Source: Anaeroplasmataceae bacterium | GTDB lineage: Bacteria; Bacillota_I; Bacilli_A; Acholeplasmatales; Anaeroplasmataceae | DNA: 47,809 nt | Direction of reading: 5' to 3' | NCBI GenBank assembly: GCA_029067355.1 | Contig: JAIEEQ010000076.1 | Span: 1-47,809 of the forward strand | Part shown: in pieces, positions 1 to 8,255 of the stretch | How the letters are laid out: the number at the start of each line of letters is the position of its first letter | How positions within the stretch are numbered: position 1 is the first letter of the stretch | The notes under the pieces: model-generated | The model's database searches: none | Told to the model about the DNA's origin: nothing | The model's input: the letters and a program-made list of their open reading frames with translations, nothing else | Position numbers and translations under genes: made by a program

Positions 1-567
1 GGTGAAGAGCAAACAGCCATTCTTGCGATTTATGGAGTAGTTTGTAATATTGTTGCCCTAGTTCAGTCCTTAGGCTATGCAGTGGGGCAGGCAAGTCAAC
101 CCTTGATAGCTGAAAATTTTGGAGCAAATCAATTTCATCAAGTAAAAAAGTTTTTAAAGTATGGGATTTTGGCAAGTGCCTTAATTTCTTTAATTGCAGT
201 TTTGTTTTTAGAACTCTTCCCTTCTGAAATTTTACAAATTTTTTTAAAGGTGGAAGAAGGGTCTTTGATTTTACTTCTATGCAATTCTATTGAAAGACGA
301 TACTTTTTTAGCTTTATATTTTTGGGCTTTAATGTATTTACTACATATTATTTTCAATCCATATTAAAGGCACGTTATGCTTTCATTGTTTCTTTGCTAC
401 GAGGTGTTGTTCTAGCCTTTTCTTTCTTATTTCTTTTGCCTTTTCTTTTTGGGTTTTCTGCAATATGGTACACTATGCTGGTAACAGAAGGTATTATTTT
501 TGTCATTAATTTGATTTTAGTAATAAGAACCTATCAAAACTTAGAGCTTAAAGAGGTTCATGATTAA
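1..567 (+). CDS. MATE family efflux transporter, C-terminal part (5' truncated by window edge)
   Basis: The frame is open from base 1 and ends with TAA at 567, so this is the last 188 codons of a longer gene; the GTG at 82 is internal and not a start. The visible part begins with a hydrophobic stretch and an AVGQASQPLIAENFGA segment of the kind found at the start of the second half of MATE (multidrug and toxin extrusion) proteins, followed by four or five membrane helices. These are Na+- or H+-driven antiporters of the cytoplasmic membrane that export drugs or metabolites. Full-length family members have about 450 residues and 12 helices, so roughly the first 60% lies outside the window. Substrate unknown. 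A less likely alternative is another MOP-superfamily flippase. Confidence 0.8.
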   Translation, partial: GEEQTAILAIYGVVCNIVALVQSLGYAVGQASQPLIAENFGANQFHQVKKFLKYGILASALISLIAVLFLELFPSEILQIFLKVEEGSLILLLCNSIERRYFFSFIFLGFNVFTTYYFQSILKARYAFIVSLLRGVVLAFSFLFLLPFLFGFSAIWYTMLVTEGIIFVINLILVIRTYQNLELKEVHD

Positions 568-689
568 ATCTCCATGCTTTATAAAATGGTATCGCTTTTT
601 AAAAAAATCAAGTCTGAGTAATAATTTTAAAATGTAAATCATAAAATAATTTCAACATAAGTAAGATATTAAAGAGGATGATTGAAATT

Positions 690-1916
690 ATGAAGACATT
701 AGTTCTAGGAAAAGGTGTAGCCAATGATGGCGTAGTGATGCTGTTAGAAGAAGAGAATATGGAGTATGATTATTTAAATTTAGATGAAATTAAGCATTAT
801 GAATATGATTATGTCATTAAGGCTCCTGGGATTCCCTATACAGAAGAGCATATTCAGAAATTTTTAAATTTGAAAATAAAAGTAATCACTGATATTGAGC
901 TAGCCTTTCTGCTCCGCAAGAAATTTTATATTGGAGTGACAGGGAGCAATGGGAAAACCACAACAGTTTCTTTAATTCAGCATATTTTATCTGCAAAATA
1001 TCAGGTTGTAGCTTGTGGGAATATTGGGTATAGTATTTGCCGAGCTTTAGTAGAACATAAGGAAGCAGATATTTTTGTTGTTGAGCTTTCTAGCTTCCAA
1101 CTTGAAAACGCGTATATTGATCTTAATATTGGTGTTCTTTTGAATGTGCATCCATGCCATTTAGACCATCACAAGGAATATAAGGATTATATTTTGAGTA
1201 AGGCAAATTTATGTAAGAATCAAAGTGCTTCTCATTATTGTGTATACCATATGGATGATCCGCTTTTAAGAGATATAGTTAAAAACGTAGAATGTCAAAA
1301 GATATCGTTTTCTAAAAGCTCCTATTTGGCTAAATGCTATATTCATGAAGGTTATATTTATTATCAGAAAAGTAAAATTTTAAAAATTGATGAAAATCTT
1401 GCAAGCCGACCTTATTTATTAGAGGATGCAATGGCTTCTATTAGTGCAGTATCCTTGGTAAATAAAATAACGCCTAAAATCATTAAAGAGCAATGGAAAA
1501 CATTTCAGCAAATTGAATATCGTTTAACAAAAATTAATGATTATATTTATAATGATGCAAAAAGTACAAATCCCTATTCAACTTTAGCTGCATTAGATTG
1601 CTTTACATCTGTGGAGCTCGTTTGTGGTGGTTATGATAGGCATGAGAATTTAGCTTGTCTTAAAGGAGCCTTATCTAAAATAAAGCGAGTATATGCTTAT
1701 GGTCAAACGAAGGAAAAGATAAAGGCTTTTATGGAAGAAAATGCAGTTGAATGCTTTACCTTTGAGGACTTAGATACTGCTTTTTTAAAGGCCTATCAGG
1801 ATCGAACCTCAGAAACCATTTTATTTTCTCCAATGTTTGCAAGCTTTGATCATTTCAAAAATTATATGGAAAGAGGCAAATATTTTAACGAAATTGCAAA
1901 GAAACTTATAGAATAG
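690..1916 (+). CDS. murD: UDP-N-acetylmuramoylalanine--D-glutamate ligase (MurD)
   Basis: Cytoplasmic ATP-dependent ligase that adds D-glutamate to UDP-MurNAc-L-Ala in peptidoglycan precursor synthesis. The protein (408 aa) starts with a Rossmann-like segment (MKTLVLGKGVANDG), carries the Mur-ligase P-loop GVTGSNGKTTT at about residues 82-92, a HLDHH motif corresponding to the usual HLDRH, and NDAKSTNPYST matching the DSKATN motif of MurD. It is somewhat shorter than the usual ~450 residues, the N-terminal domain being compact. An upstream in-frame ATG at 678 directly abuts the AAAGAGG ribosome site (671-677), so the ATG at 690 is preferred. It stands alone, with no other mur gene adjacent. 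The assignment within the Mur ligases is good; MurC or MurE is less likely because of the short length and the N-terminal sequence. Confidence 0.9.
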   Translation: MKTLVLGKGVANDGVVMLLEEENMEYDYLNLDEIKHYEYDYVIKAPGIPYTEEHIQKFLNLKIKVITDIELAFLLRKKFYIGVTGSNGKTTTVSLIQHILSAKYQVVACGNIGYSICRALVEHKEADIFVVELSSFQLENAYIDLNIGVLLNVHPCHLDHHKEYKDYILSKANLCKNQSASHYCVYHMDDPLLRDIVKNVECQKISFSKSSYLAKCYIHEGYIYYQKSKILKIDENLASRPYLLEDAMASISAVSLVNKITPKIIKEQWKTFQQIEYRLTKINDYIYNDAKSTNPYSTLAALDCFTSVELVCGGYDRHENLACLKGALSKIKRVYAYGQTKEKIKAFMEENAVECFTFEDLDTAFLKAYQDRTSETILFSPMFASFDHFKNYMERGKYFNEIAKKLIE

Positions 1917-1927
1917 AAATAAATTCC

Positions 1928-1956
1928 TTGCAAAATCCTTTCTTTTAGAGTAAAAT
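1928..1956 (+). promoter_or_regulatory. Sigma-A-type promoter of first degV gene
   Basis: TTGCAA (1928-1933), 17-bp spacer, TAAAAT (1951-1956), about 38 bases before the start codon at 1995. Good spacing and near-consensus boxes. Confidence 0.6.
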
Positions 1957-1994
1957 ATGTAAGAAATTGATATATTTTACAAGGAGAAAAGATT

Positions 1995-2861
1995 ATGAAC
2001 AAATATGTCATTATGATGGATGTTTCTGGTGATATTGACCCTGCATCCTTAGAAAAGTGGGATTTGAAATTCATTCCTATGCAGTATTCTCTAGGCGATG
2101 AAATGAGAACATCTGTTGGACCCGAATCTAAAGAGGTTTTGAAGTTGTTTTATGATGGACAAAGGAAAGGCGATTTGACGAAAACTTCGCAGATTACGCC
2201 CTTTCAGTATGAAGAATATTTTGAACCCTATTTAAAGGATGGGCTTTCTATTATTTATCTTTGCTTATCTAGTGGCCTTTCCTCAACGTATAGTGCGGCT
2301 TGTCTGGCTAGTGAAGCTTTAAAGGAAAAATATCCTAATGTTGATGTTTATCCTATTGATACCTTAGCAGCAACTGGAGGTATGGGAATTTTAGCTGAAG
2401 AAGCTTTGAAAAACCGCGATAATGGCTTAACTGTCTTAGAAAATAGAGATGCTTTGTTATCTTTTATTCCTCGTTTAAAGAATTGGTTTTTGGTACAGGA
2501 TTTGAATTATTTAAAGCGTGGTGGAAGAATTAGTGCAACTACTGCGGTTCTTGGATCTATGCTTAATATTAAACCAATATTGAAAATTGATGAGCATGGA
2601 AGGCTTGCTACAATTGGGAAAAAGCGTGGCAATAAAATGGCAATTCAAGCTCTTTTAGGTTATTTTAAAGAACATTTTGATTCTACTGCTCCAAGCACAG
2701 TGTATTTGTGCAACGCTGATTGTAAGGAGTTAGGCGATCAGTTGGCTGAGCTTTTGAAAAAGGACTATCCTCAAATTGAGGTAAAACAGGCAACCTTATC
2801 TCCAATTATTGGAGCTCATACGGGGCCTGGAATGCTGATTTTAAGCCATATTGGAAAATAG
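1995..2861 (+). CDS. DegV family protein (fatty-acid-binding, FakB-like), copy 1
   Basis: DegV/FakB proteins bind a fatty acid and present it to the kinase FakA for phosphorylation, feeding exogenous fatty acids into phospholipid synthesis. The 288-residue length is typical. Visible family signs are the N-terminal VIMMDVSGDI strand, the TSQITPFQYEEYF segment, the YLCLSSGLSSTY loop with conserved serines near residue 95, the D-T/S-LAATGGMG motif, and the C-terminal IIGAHTGPGM motif. The start has a clean AAGGAG ribosome site. It has its own promoter and is followed by a hairpin, so it is probably monocistronic. The next gene is a close paralogue. No fakA is in the window, and the bound lipid cannot be read from the sequence. 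Confidence 0.9.
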   Translation: MNKYVIMMDVSGDIDPASLEKWDLKFIPMQYSLGDEMRTSVGPESKEVLKLFYDGQRKGDLTKTSQITPFQYEEYFEPYLKDGLSIIYLCLSSGLSSTYSAACLASEALKEKYPNVDVYPIDTLAATGGMGILAEEALKNRDNGLTVLENRDALLSFIPRLKNWFLVQDLNYLKRGGRISATTAVLGSMLNIKPILKIDEHGRLATIGKKRGNKMAIQALLGYFKEHFDSTAPSTVYLCNADCKELGDQLAELLKKDYPQIEVKQATLSPIIGAHTGPGMLILSHIGK

Positions 2862-2863
2862 AG

Positions 2864-2892
2864 AATAGCCTATGATTCCCTCATAGGCTATT
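2864..2892 (+). terminator. Hairpin terminator after first degV gene
   Basis: Perfect 12-bp inverted repeat AATAGCCTATGA / TCATAGGCTATT with a 5-base loop; the following T-run is weak, so termination may be partial. Confidence 0.6.
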
Positions 2893-2936
2893 TAATTTCT
2901 GTAATAAATAAACATAAGAATAATTAGGAGTGTATT

Positions 2937-3803
2937 ATGAGTGATTATGTAATTTTAATGGATGTATCTGGTGATATTGTGGATGAATCCATAAAGAACT
3001 GGGATTTGAAGTTTATCCCTATGCAATATTCCTTAGGAGAAGAAATGCGTACCTCAGAAGGGCCTGAGGATGAGGAAGTATTGAAGCGATTTTATGATGG
3101 GCAAAGAAATGGAGATTTGACAAAGACCTCTCAGATAACCCCTTTTCTTTATGAAGAGTATTTTGAGCCTTATTTAAAAGCTGGACATTCTATTTTATAT
3201 TTGTGCTTGTCCAGTGGACTTTCCTCAACATATAGTGCGGCTTGCTTAGCAAGTGAAACCTTGAAGGAGAAATATCCTGATTTAGATATTTATCCAGTGG
3301 ATTCTTTAGCGGCAACTGGAGGTATGGGGGTTTTAATAGAAGAAGCCTTAAAAAATAGAGCAAATGGAATGTCCTTAATTGAAAATAAAGAGGCGCTTGA
3401 GGCATTCGTACCAAAGATTAAGCATTGGTTTTTAGTGCAGGATTTAATGTATTTAAAACGAGGCGGAAGAGTCAGCTCAGCAACGGCAGTTGTGGGATCT
3501 ATGCTAAATATTAAGCCGATTTTAAAAATTGATGAAAATGGAAAGCTTGCAACTATTGCTAAAAAGCATGGCAATAAGGCAGCTGTACATGCTTTGTTTG
3601 ATTATTTTAAGGAAAGCTTTGATGAACAGCTTACTCACACAGTTTATATATGTGATGCGGATGCAAAAGAGCTAGCAAAAACTTTGGCTCTAGAGGTACA
3701 AAAAGCATTTCCACAGGTAACTATAAAGCATACGACTTTATGTCCTATTATTGGGGCACATACAGGACCAGGTATGGTTGCTATTTGTCATTTAGGAAAA
3801 TAA
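2937..3803 (+). CDS. DegV family protein (fatty-acid-binding, FakB-like), copy 2
   Basis: Same length (288 aa) and very similar along the whole length to the protein encoded just upstream: VILMDVSGDI at the start, TSQITPFLYEEYF, YLCLSSGLSSTY, SLAATGGMG and IIGAHTGPGM at the end. It is therefore a second FakB-type fatty-acid carrier produced by tandem duplication. The copies differ most at the C-terminal half (for example the SFDEQLTHTVYICDAD region), which may reflect different lipid preference, as with FakB1 and FakB2 in staphylococci (known for the family; not shown here). Ribosome site TAGGAG before ATG 2937. Terminators lie on both sides, so each copy can be expressed separately. Confidence 0.9.
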   Translation: MSDYVILMDVSGDIVDESIKNWDLKFIPMQYSLGEEMRTSEGPEDEEVLKRFYDGQRNGDLTKTSQITPFLYEEYFEPYLKAGHSILYLCLSSGLSSTYSAACLASETLKEKYPDLDIYPVDSLAATGGMGVLIEEALKNRANGMSLIENKEALEAFVPKIKHWFLVQDLMYLKRGGRVSSATAVVGSMLNIKPILKIDENGKLATIAKKHGNKAAVHALFDYFKESFDEQLTHTVYICDADAKELAKTLALEVQKAFPQVTIKHTTLCPIIGAHTGPGMVAICHLGK

Positions 3804-3826
3804 TGCCAGAAATGGCATTTTTTTTT
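3802..3826 (+). terminator. Rho-independent terminator after second degV gene
   Basis: AATGCCA-GAAA-TGGCATT hairpin overlapping the stop codon, followed by a run of T to 3826. Confidence 0.8.
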
Positions 3827-3920
3827 GACAAAAAATGGATATTTTCATTTTTGTTTTATGAAAGGATTTCAATTTCTAAAAAAAATCTGATTTTTTGTTC
3901 TTTTACTTATGTAAAATCTA

Positions 3921-3929
3921 TGGTATAAT
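3921..3929 (+). promoter_or_regulatory. Extended -10 promoter of the hydrogenase operon
   Basis: TGG-TATAAT, i.e. a TGn extension plus a perfect -10 (3924-3929); no good -35 is visible at the right distance. The predicted transcript start near 3936 precedes the hydC start. Confidence 0.5.
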
Positions 3930-3972
3930 TACCTCGTATGTTGTAAGATATTTAAAAAAATTAAAGGATGTG

Positions 3973-4461
3973 TTGAATTTGAAATTAAGACATGATGCTG
4001 TAAAGCTGATTGAAAGCATTTGTGATCGGTATAAGGATGAGCCGACACCACTTATGCTTGTTTTAAGCGACATTCAAAAGGAGTATGGATATATTCCTTT
4101 GGAGGTTCAGGAAATTGTTTCAGCTAAACTGGGAATGCCAGTTTCTGAAATCTATGGCGTGGTTACTTTTTATTCATTTTTCTCTTTAACGCCAAAGGGA
4201 AAATATGTAGTTGGTGTGTGCCTAGGTACAGCCTGCTATGTAAAGGGTGGTCAGAATGTATTGGATAAGTTTTCCACCCTATTAGGCATTAAATCAGGAG
4301 AAACAACAGAGGATGGTCTATTTACTTTGGATTCCTTAAGATGTATTGGTGCCTGTGGTATTGCTCCTGCTGTGTCTATCAATGGAAAGGTTTTTTCTAA
4401 GGTAACCGTAGATGAGGTTGCAAGAATTATTGAAACTTACCGAAAGGAGGCCTCACTATAA
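3973..4461 (+). CDS. hydC: Electron-bifurcating hydrogenase subunit HydC (NuoE-like, [2Fe-2S] thioredoxin fold)
   Basis: Small subunit of a trimeric NADH/ferredoxin-dependent [FeFe] hydrogenase. It carries a thioredoxin-like [2Fe-2S] domain with the family cysteines: C in VVGVCLGTACYVKGG (CX4C) and in LRCIGACGIAP (CX3C), plus the YGVVTFYSFFSL segment of NuoE-like proteins. The reading frame is open further upstream to 3895 but that region contains the promoter; AAAGG at 3963-3967 supports TTG 3973 (GTG 3970 and TTG 3979 are alternatives). Length about 162 aa, usual for the family. It overlaps the next gene by one base (TAATG), showing translational coupling with hydB. Confidence 0.9.
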   Translation: MNLKLRHDAVKLIESICDRYKDEPTPLMLVLSDIQKEYGYIPLEVQEIVSAKLGMPVSEIYGVVTFYSFFSLTPKGKYVVGVCLGTACYVKGGQNVLDKFSTLLGIKSGETTEDGLFTLDSLRCIGACGIAPAVSINGKVFSKVTVDEVARIIETYRKEASL

Positions 4462-6329
4462 TGGAACAAATAAAAACACCAAAGCAGTTAAATGAGCATA
4501 TTTCCCATTGTACTGCTTGCTTAAATAAAAAATTAACCTCTAAGGAAAAGCGTTCTGTATTAATTTGTGGAGGTACTGGATGCTTGGCAAATGAATCTAA
4601 GGAAATCTTGGAAAAGATTCGAGAAGAAATTAAAGCTAATGGTTTAGAGGATACCATAGAAGTCAATCAAGTTGGATGCTTCGGGTTCTGTTCTCAGGGA
4701 CCTTTTGTTAAGATTATGCCTGAGGATACACTATATCGTACAGTAACCGTTGCTGATGTAGAAAAGATAGTCAAAGAGGATTTAATTAACCATACTATTG
4801 TAGAGGATTTATTATATGTTGATCCTGCAACCCAAAAGAAGGTTGCAAAGCAGGATGACATCAATTTCTATAAGAAGCAAAAGCGTATTGCATTACATGG
4901 ATGCTCAGTAATTGATCCTGAGAATATTGAAGAGGCTTTAGGATATGGAGGCTTTAAGGGATTACTTCAGGCTTTATCTATGAAACCACAGGAAGTCATC
5001 AATGAGGTTTTAACTGCTGGACTTCGTGGTCGTGGAGGTGCAGGCTTCCCTACTGGTAAGAAGTGGCAATTTGCACATGATGTTACTAGTGAGATTAAAT
5101 ATGTTGTTTGTAATGGTGATGAGGGAGATCCAGGTGCCTTCATGGATCGTTCAATTTTAGAGGGAAATCCTCTTGCGGTTATTGAGGGTATGATGATTGC
5201 TGGATATGCCATTGGAGCTTCTCAGGGATATTTTTATGTACGTGCTGAATATCCAGTTGCCATAGATCGTTTAAAAATTGCCATTAAACAGGCAGAAGAT
5301 TTAGGACTTTTAGGAGATAATATTTTAGGAACAGGATTTACTTTCCGAATTGGTATCCGTTTAGGTGCTGGTGCGTTCGTTTGTGGTGAGGAAACTGCCC
5401 TATTAAACTCTATTGAGGGTGAACGTGGAAATCCACGTCCAAGACCACCATTCCCAGCTGTAAAGGGCTTATGGGGGAAACCTACTATTATTAATAATGT
5501 TGAAACTTTAGCTTGTGTACCTTACATTTTACGCGAAGGCGCAAAGGCCTTTAATTCTATTGGTACAGAGGGCTCTAAGGGTACAAAGGTATTTGCTTTA
5601 GGTGGAAAAGTGAATAATGTTGGCTTAGTAGAGGTTCCAATGGGAACAACTCTAAGAGAACTAATTTATGATATTGGTGGTGGAATTCCAAACGATAAAG
5701 CCTTTAAGGCCATTCAAACTGGAGGTCCATCTGGTGGATGTTTAACAAAGGATGATTTAGACACTCCAATTGACTATGATAACCTAGTAGCTGCTGGATC
5801 TATGATGGGATCTGGTGGTGCAATAGTTATGGATGAAGATAACTGTATGGTTGACGTTGCCAAATTTTATATGGAATTCATTTGTGATGAATCCTGTGGA
5901 AAGTGTACACAATGTCGAATTGGTACAAAGCGTTTACTAGAATTCTTAAATAAAATTACAGAAGGAAATGGTGAGCTTGCTGATATTGAAAAGCTTGAAA
6001 GTCTTTCAAGCACAATCAAGGTTGGAGCGCTTTGCGGATTAGGTAAGACAGCTGCAAATCCAGTATTATCCACCCTCCTAAAATTTAAGGATGAGTATAT
6101 TGCTCACATTGAAGAAAAAAGATGTCCTGCTGGTGTATGTAAGAGCTTAATTGATTATCATATTAATCCAGAAAGATGTAAGAAATGCTCTATGTGTGCT
6201 CGTGTTTGTCCTACTAATGCGATTACAGGCGTTCCTGGTAAAGAGCCATACGTGATTAATATTAATAAATGTATTAAGTGTGGTACCTGTCTGGCTACAT
6301 GTAAATTTAATGCAATATATAAAGGATAA
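4461..6329 (+). CDS. hydB: Electron-bifurcating hydrogenase subunit HydB (NuoF-like, FMN/NAD(H) site)
   Basis: 622-residue flavoprotein subunit that binds FMN and NAD(H) and is the proposed site of electron bifurcation or confurcation. Domains in order: N-terminal thioredoxin-like [2Fe-2S] domain (ICGGTGCLA and VGCFGFCSQGP, about residues 34-80); NuoF core with GLRGRGGAGFPTG (FMN/NADH site), GDEGDPGAFMD and GAGAFVCGEETAL; the [4Fe-4S] motif CGKCTQCRIG; and a C-terminal two-cluster ferredoxin domain (CKKCSMCARVCP and CIKCGTCLATC). This layout is that of HydB in HydABC enzymes and not of complex I. It lies between hydC and hydA with 12 bases to hydA. Confidence 0.95.
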   Translation: MEQIKTPKQLNEHISHCTACLNKKLTSKEKRSVLICGGTGCLANESKEILEKIREEIKANGLEDTIEVNQVGCFGFCSQGPFVKIMPEDTLYRTVTVADVEKIVKEDLINHTIVEDLLYVDPATQKKVAKQDDINFYKKQKRIALHGCSVIDPENIEEALGYGGFKGLLQALSMKPQEVINEVLTAGLRGRGGAGFPTGKKWQFAHDVTSEIKYVVCNGDEGDPGAFMDRSILEGNPLAVIEGMMIAGYAIGASQGYFYVRAEYPVAIDRLKIAIKQAEDLGLLGDNILGTGFTFRIGIRLGAGAFVCGEETALLNSIEGERGNPRPRPPFPAVKGLWGKPTIINNVETLACVPYILREGAKAFNSIGTEGSKGTKVFALGGKVNNVGLVEVPMGTTLRELIYDIGGGIPNDKAFKAIQTGGPSGGCLTKDDLDTPIDYDNLVAAGSMMGSGGAIVMDEDNCMVDVAKFYMEFICDESCGKCTQCRIGTKRLLEFLNKITEGNGELADIEKLESLSSTIKVGALCGLGKTAANPVLSTLLKFKDEYIAHIEEKRCPAGVCKSLIDYHINPERCKKCSMCARVCPTNAITGVPGKEPYVININKCIKCGTCLATCKFNAIYKG

Positions 6330-6341
6330 GGAGGAATTATT

Positions 6342-8117
6342 ATGGCATTAGTTAATATTAAAATAGAAGGCTTTTCCTATTTGGTTGATGATTCTTTAAC
6401 TGTGTTACAGGCTTGTCGTAAATGTGGATATAATATTCCTTCTTTATGTTCATTTAAAAATGGTAAATGCTCTGTTGCGAGCTGTCGTGTATGTTTAGTT
6501 CGTATTGATGGCGTTCGTGATTTAGTTGCTTCCTGTGTTTATCCTGTACGTGATGGTATGAGTATTCATATCTCAGATCCTGATGCAGTCATTGCTAGAA
6601 GAACAAGTGTTGAGCTATTATTATCTAATCACAATCGTAGCTGTCAGGAATGCTATAAAAATGGAGATTGTGAGCTGTTAGAGGTTGCCCATTTGGTTAT
6701 GGCAAGACCTCACTTCTATGGAGGAAGTCAAACTCCTGCAACCTATGATAAGGTAGCCCCATCTATTATTCGTGATACCTCAAAGTGTATTTTGTGTGGT
6801 AGATGTATTGAGGCTTGTAAGGAAGCTCATGGAATTGGTATTTTAGGCTTTGAAAATCGAGGCTTCAATACGATTGTTGGACCTGCTGGAAATAGAAGCT
6901 TTGCTGATTCTCCTTGTCTACAATGTGGACAGTGTATTAATGTTTGTCCAACTAGTGCTTTAATGGAGCATAGTCAGATTGATCGTTTGGATGAGGCATT
7001 AAAGGCTGGTAAAAAGGTTATTGTTCAGGTGGCTCCTGCGGTACGTGCTGCGATTGGAGAAGAGTTTGGCTTGCCAATTGGTACGCCTTGTACAGGTAAA
7101 ATGGTAGCTGCCCTTCATCGTTTAGGCTTCTATCGTGTATTTGATACAAACTTTGGTGCTGATTTGACAATTATGGAAGAGGCAAGTGAGCTTTTAGAAC
7201 GGTTGACAAAGAATACAGGACCAATCCCTATGATTACCTCCTGTTCTCCAGGCTGGATCAATTATTGTGAATATTTCTATCCAGAGCTTATTCCTAATCT
7301 TTCTACATCTAAATCTCCTCAGGCTATGGTGGGAGCCATTATAAAGTCCTATTATGCTGAGAAGAATAACATTGATCCAAAGGATATCTTTGTAGTATCC
7401 ATTATGCCTTGTACTGCAAAGAAGTATGAGGTGGAGCGTCCAGCATTACAAAATGGTGATTTGCCAAATGTGGATATTTCCATTACAACTCGTGAGCTTG
7501 CACGTTTAATTCGTAGAAATGGTATTGACTGGAAGAAGCTTCCTGATGAGGAATTTGACCATGATTTAATTGGCGATTATACAGGTGCAGGTGTAATCTT
7601 TGGTGTTACTGGTGGCGTTATGGAGGCTGCGATTCGTACAGCATATTATACTCTGACTGGTGAAGAAATGGAGCCTGTTGTGTTAACACCTTGTCGTGGA
7701 TTAGAAGGTGTTAAGGAAGCAACAGTTAAAATCAATGGTACTACCTTGAATATCGCTATGGCATCTGGTATGAAGCAGGCAAAGCCATTATTAGAGGATA
7801 TCAAAAATGGCAAGTCTAAATATCAATTCATTGAGATTATGTGCTGTCCTGGTGGATGCATCAATGGTGGCGGTCAACCATTTGTTAAGCAGGTATTCCT
7901 TCCAAATGAAGAGGATGAAATTCTAGACACCTACATTGAAAAGCGTGCTAAGGTATTGTATCATGAGGATGAAAATAGACCGCTTCGTCGTTCTCATTTA
8001 AATCCACAGATTCAAAAGCTTTATGCAGATTATTTAGGAAAACCTTTATCTCATAAGGCAGAAGAACTATTACACACATCTTATAATGCAAATAGAGAAA
8101 AATATCCAACAAAGTAA
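6342..8117 (+). CDS. hydA: [FeFe] hydrogenase catalytic subunit HydA
   Basis: 591-residue catalytic subunit making or consuming H2 at the H-cluster. Domains: N-terminal plant-type [2Fe-2S] domain (cysteines in CRKCGYNIPSLC and CSVASCRVC); a His-ligated [4Fe-4S] cluster (HNRSCQECYKNGDC); two [4Fe-4S] clusters (CILCGRCIEAC, CLQCGQCINVCP); and the H-cluster domain with its three signatures, TSCSPGW (L1), MPCTAKKYE (L2) and CCPGGCINGGGQP (L3). All four H-cluster cysteines are present. The second position of L1 is Ser where the textbook motif is TSCCPGW. The C terminus lacks the extra [2Fe-2S] domain seen in Thermotoga HydA. Good ribosome site (AAGGAGG). The maturation genes hydE/F/G are not in the window. 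Confidence 0.96.
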   Translation: MALVNIKIEGFSYLVDDSLTVLQACRKCGYNIPSLCSFKNGKCSVASCRVCLVRIDGVRDLVASCVYPVRDGMSIHISDPDAVIARRTSVELLLSNHNRSCQECYKNGDCELLEVAHLVMARPHFYGGSQTPATYDKVAPSIIRDTSKCILCGRCIEACKEAHGIGILGFENRGFNTIVGPAGNRSFADSPCLQCGQCINVCPTSALMEHSQIDRLDEALKAGKKVIVQVAPAVRAAIGEEFGLPIGTPCTGKMVAALHRLGFYRVFDTNFGADLTIMEEASELLERLTKNTGPIPMITSCSPGWINYCEYFYPELIPNLSTSKSPQAMVGAIIKSYYAEKNNIDPKDIFVVSIMPCTAKKYEVERPALQNGDLPNVDISITTRELARLIRRNGIDWKKLPDEEFDHDLIGDYTGAGVIFGVTGGVMEAAIRTAYYTLTGEEMEPVVLTPCRGLEGVKEATVKINGTTLNIAMASGMKQAKPLLEDIKNGKSKYQFIEIMCCPGGCINGGGQPFVKQVFLPNEEDEILDTYIEKRAKVLYHEDENRPLRRSHLNPQIQKLYADYLGKPLSHKAEELLHTSYNANREKYPTK

Positions 8118-8123
8118 GAAACT

Positions 8124-8148
8124 GCCACTTTTCAAAAGTGGCTTTTCT
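8124..8148 (+). terminator. Terminator of the hydCBA operon
   Basis: GCCACTTTT / AAAAGTGGC perfect 9-bp inverted repeat followed by TTTTCT. Confidence 0.75.
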
Positions 8149-8255
8149 ACTTTATGGATTAAATCATAGAGATATTGTTGTCATTTTGTTTGTTTTTTGA
8201 TAAAATAAAATAATAATATAAAGGCTTTGAAGCAAAGGAAAAGAGGTAGTTTGAT

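Noticed and set aside
3895-3972. Upstream extension of hydC to an in-frame start at 3895
   Set aside because: The stretch contains the extended -10 promoter (3921-3929) and the added residues do not resemble NuoE-like proteins; AAAGG at 3963 supports a start near 3973.
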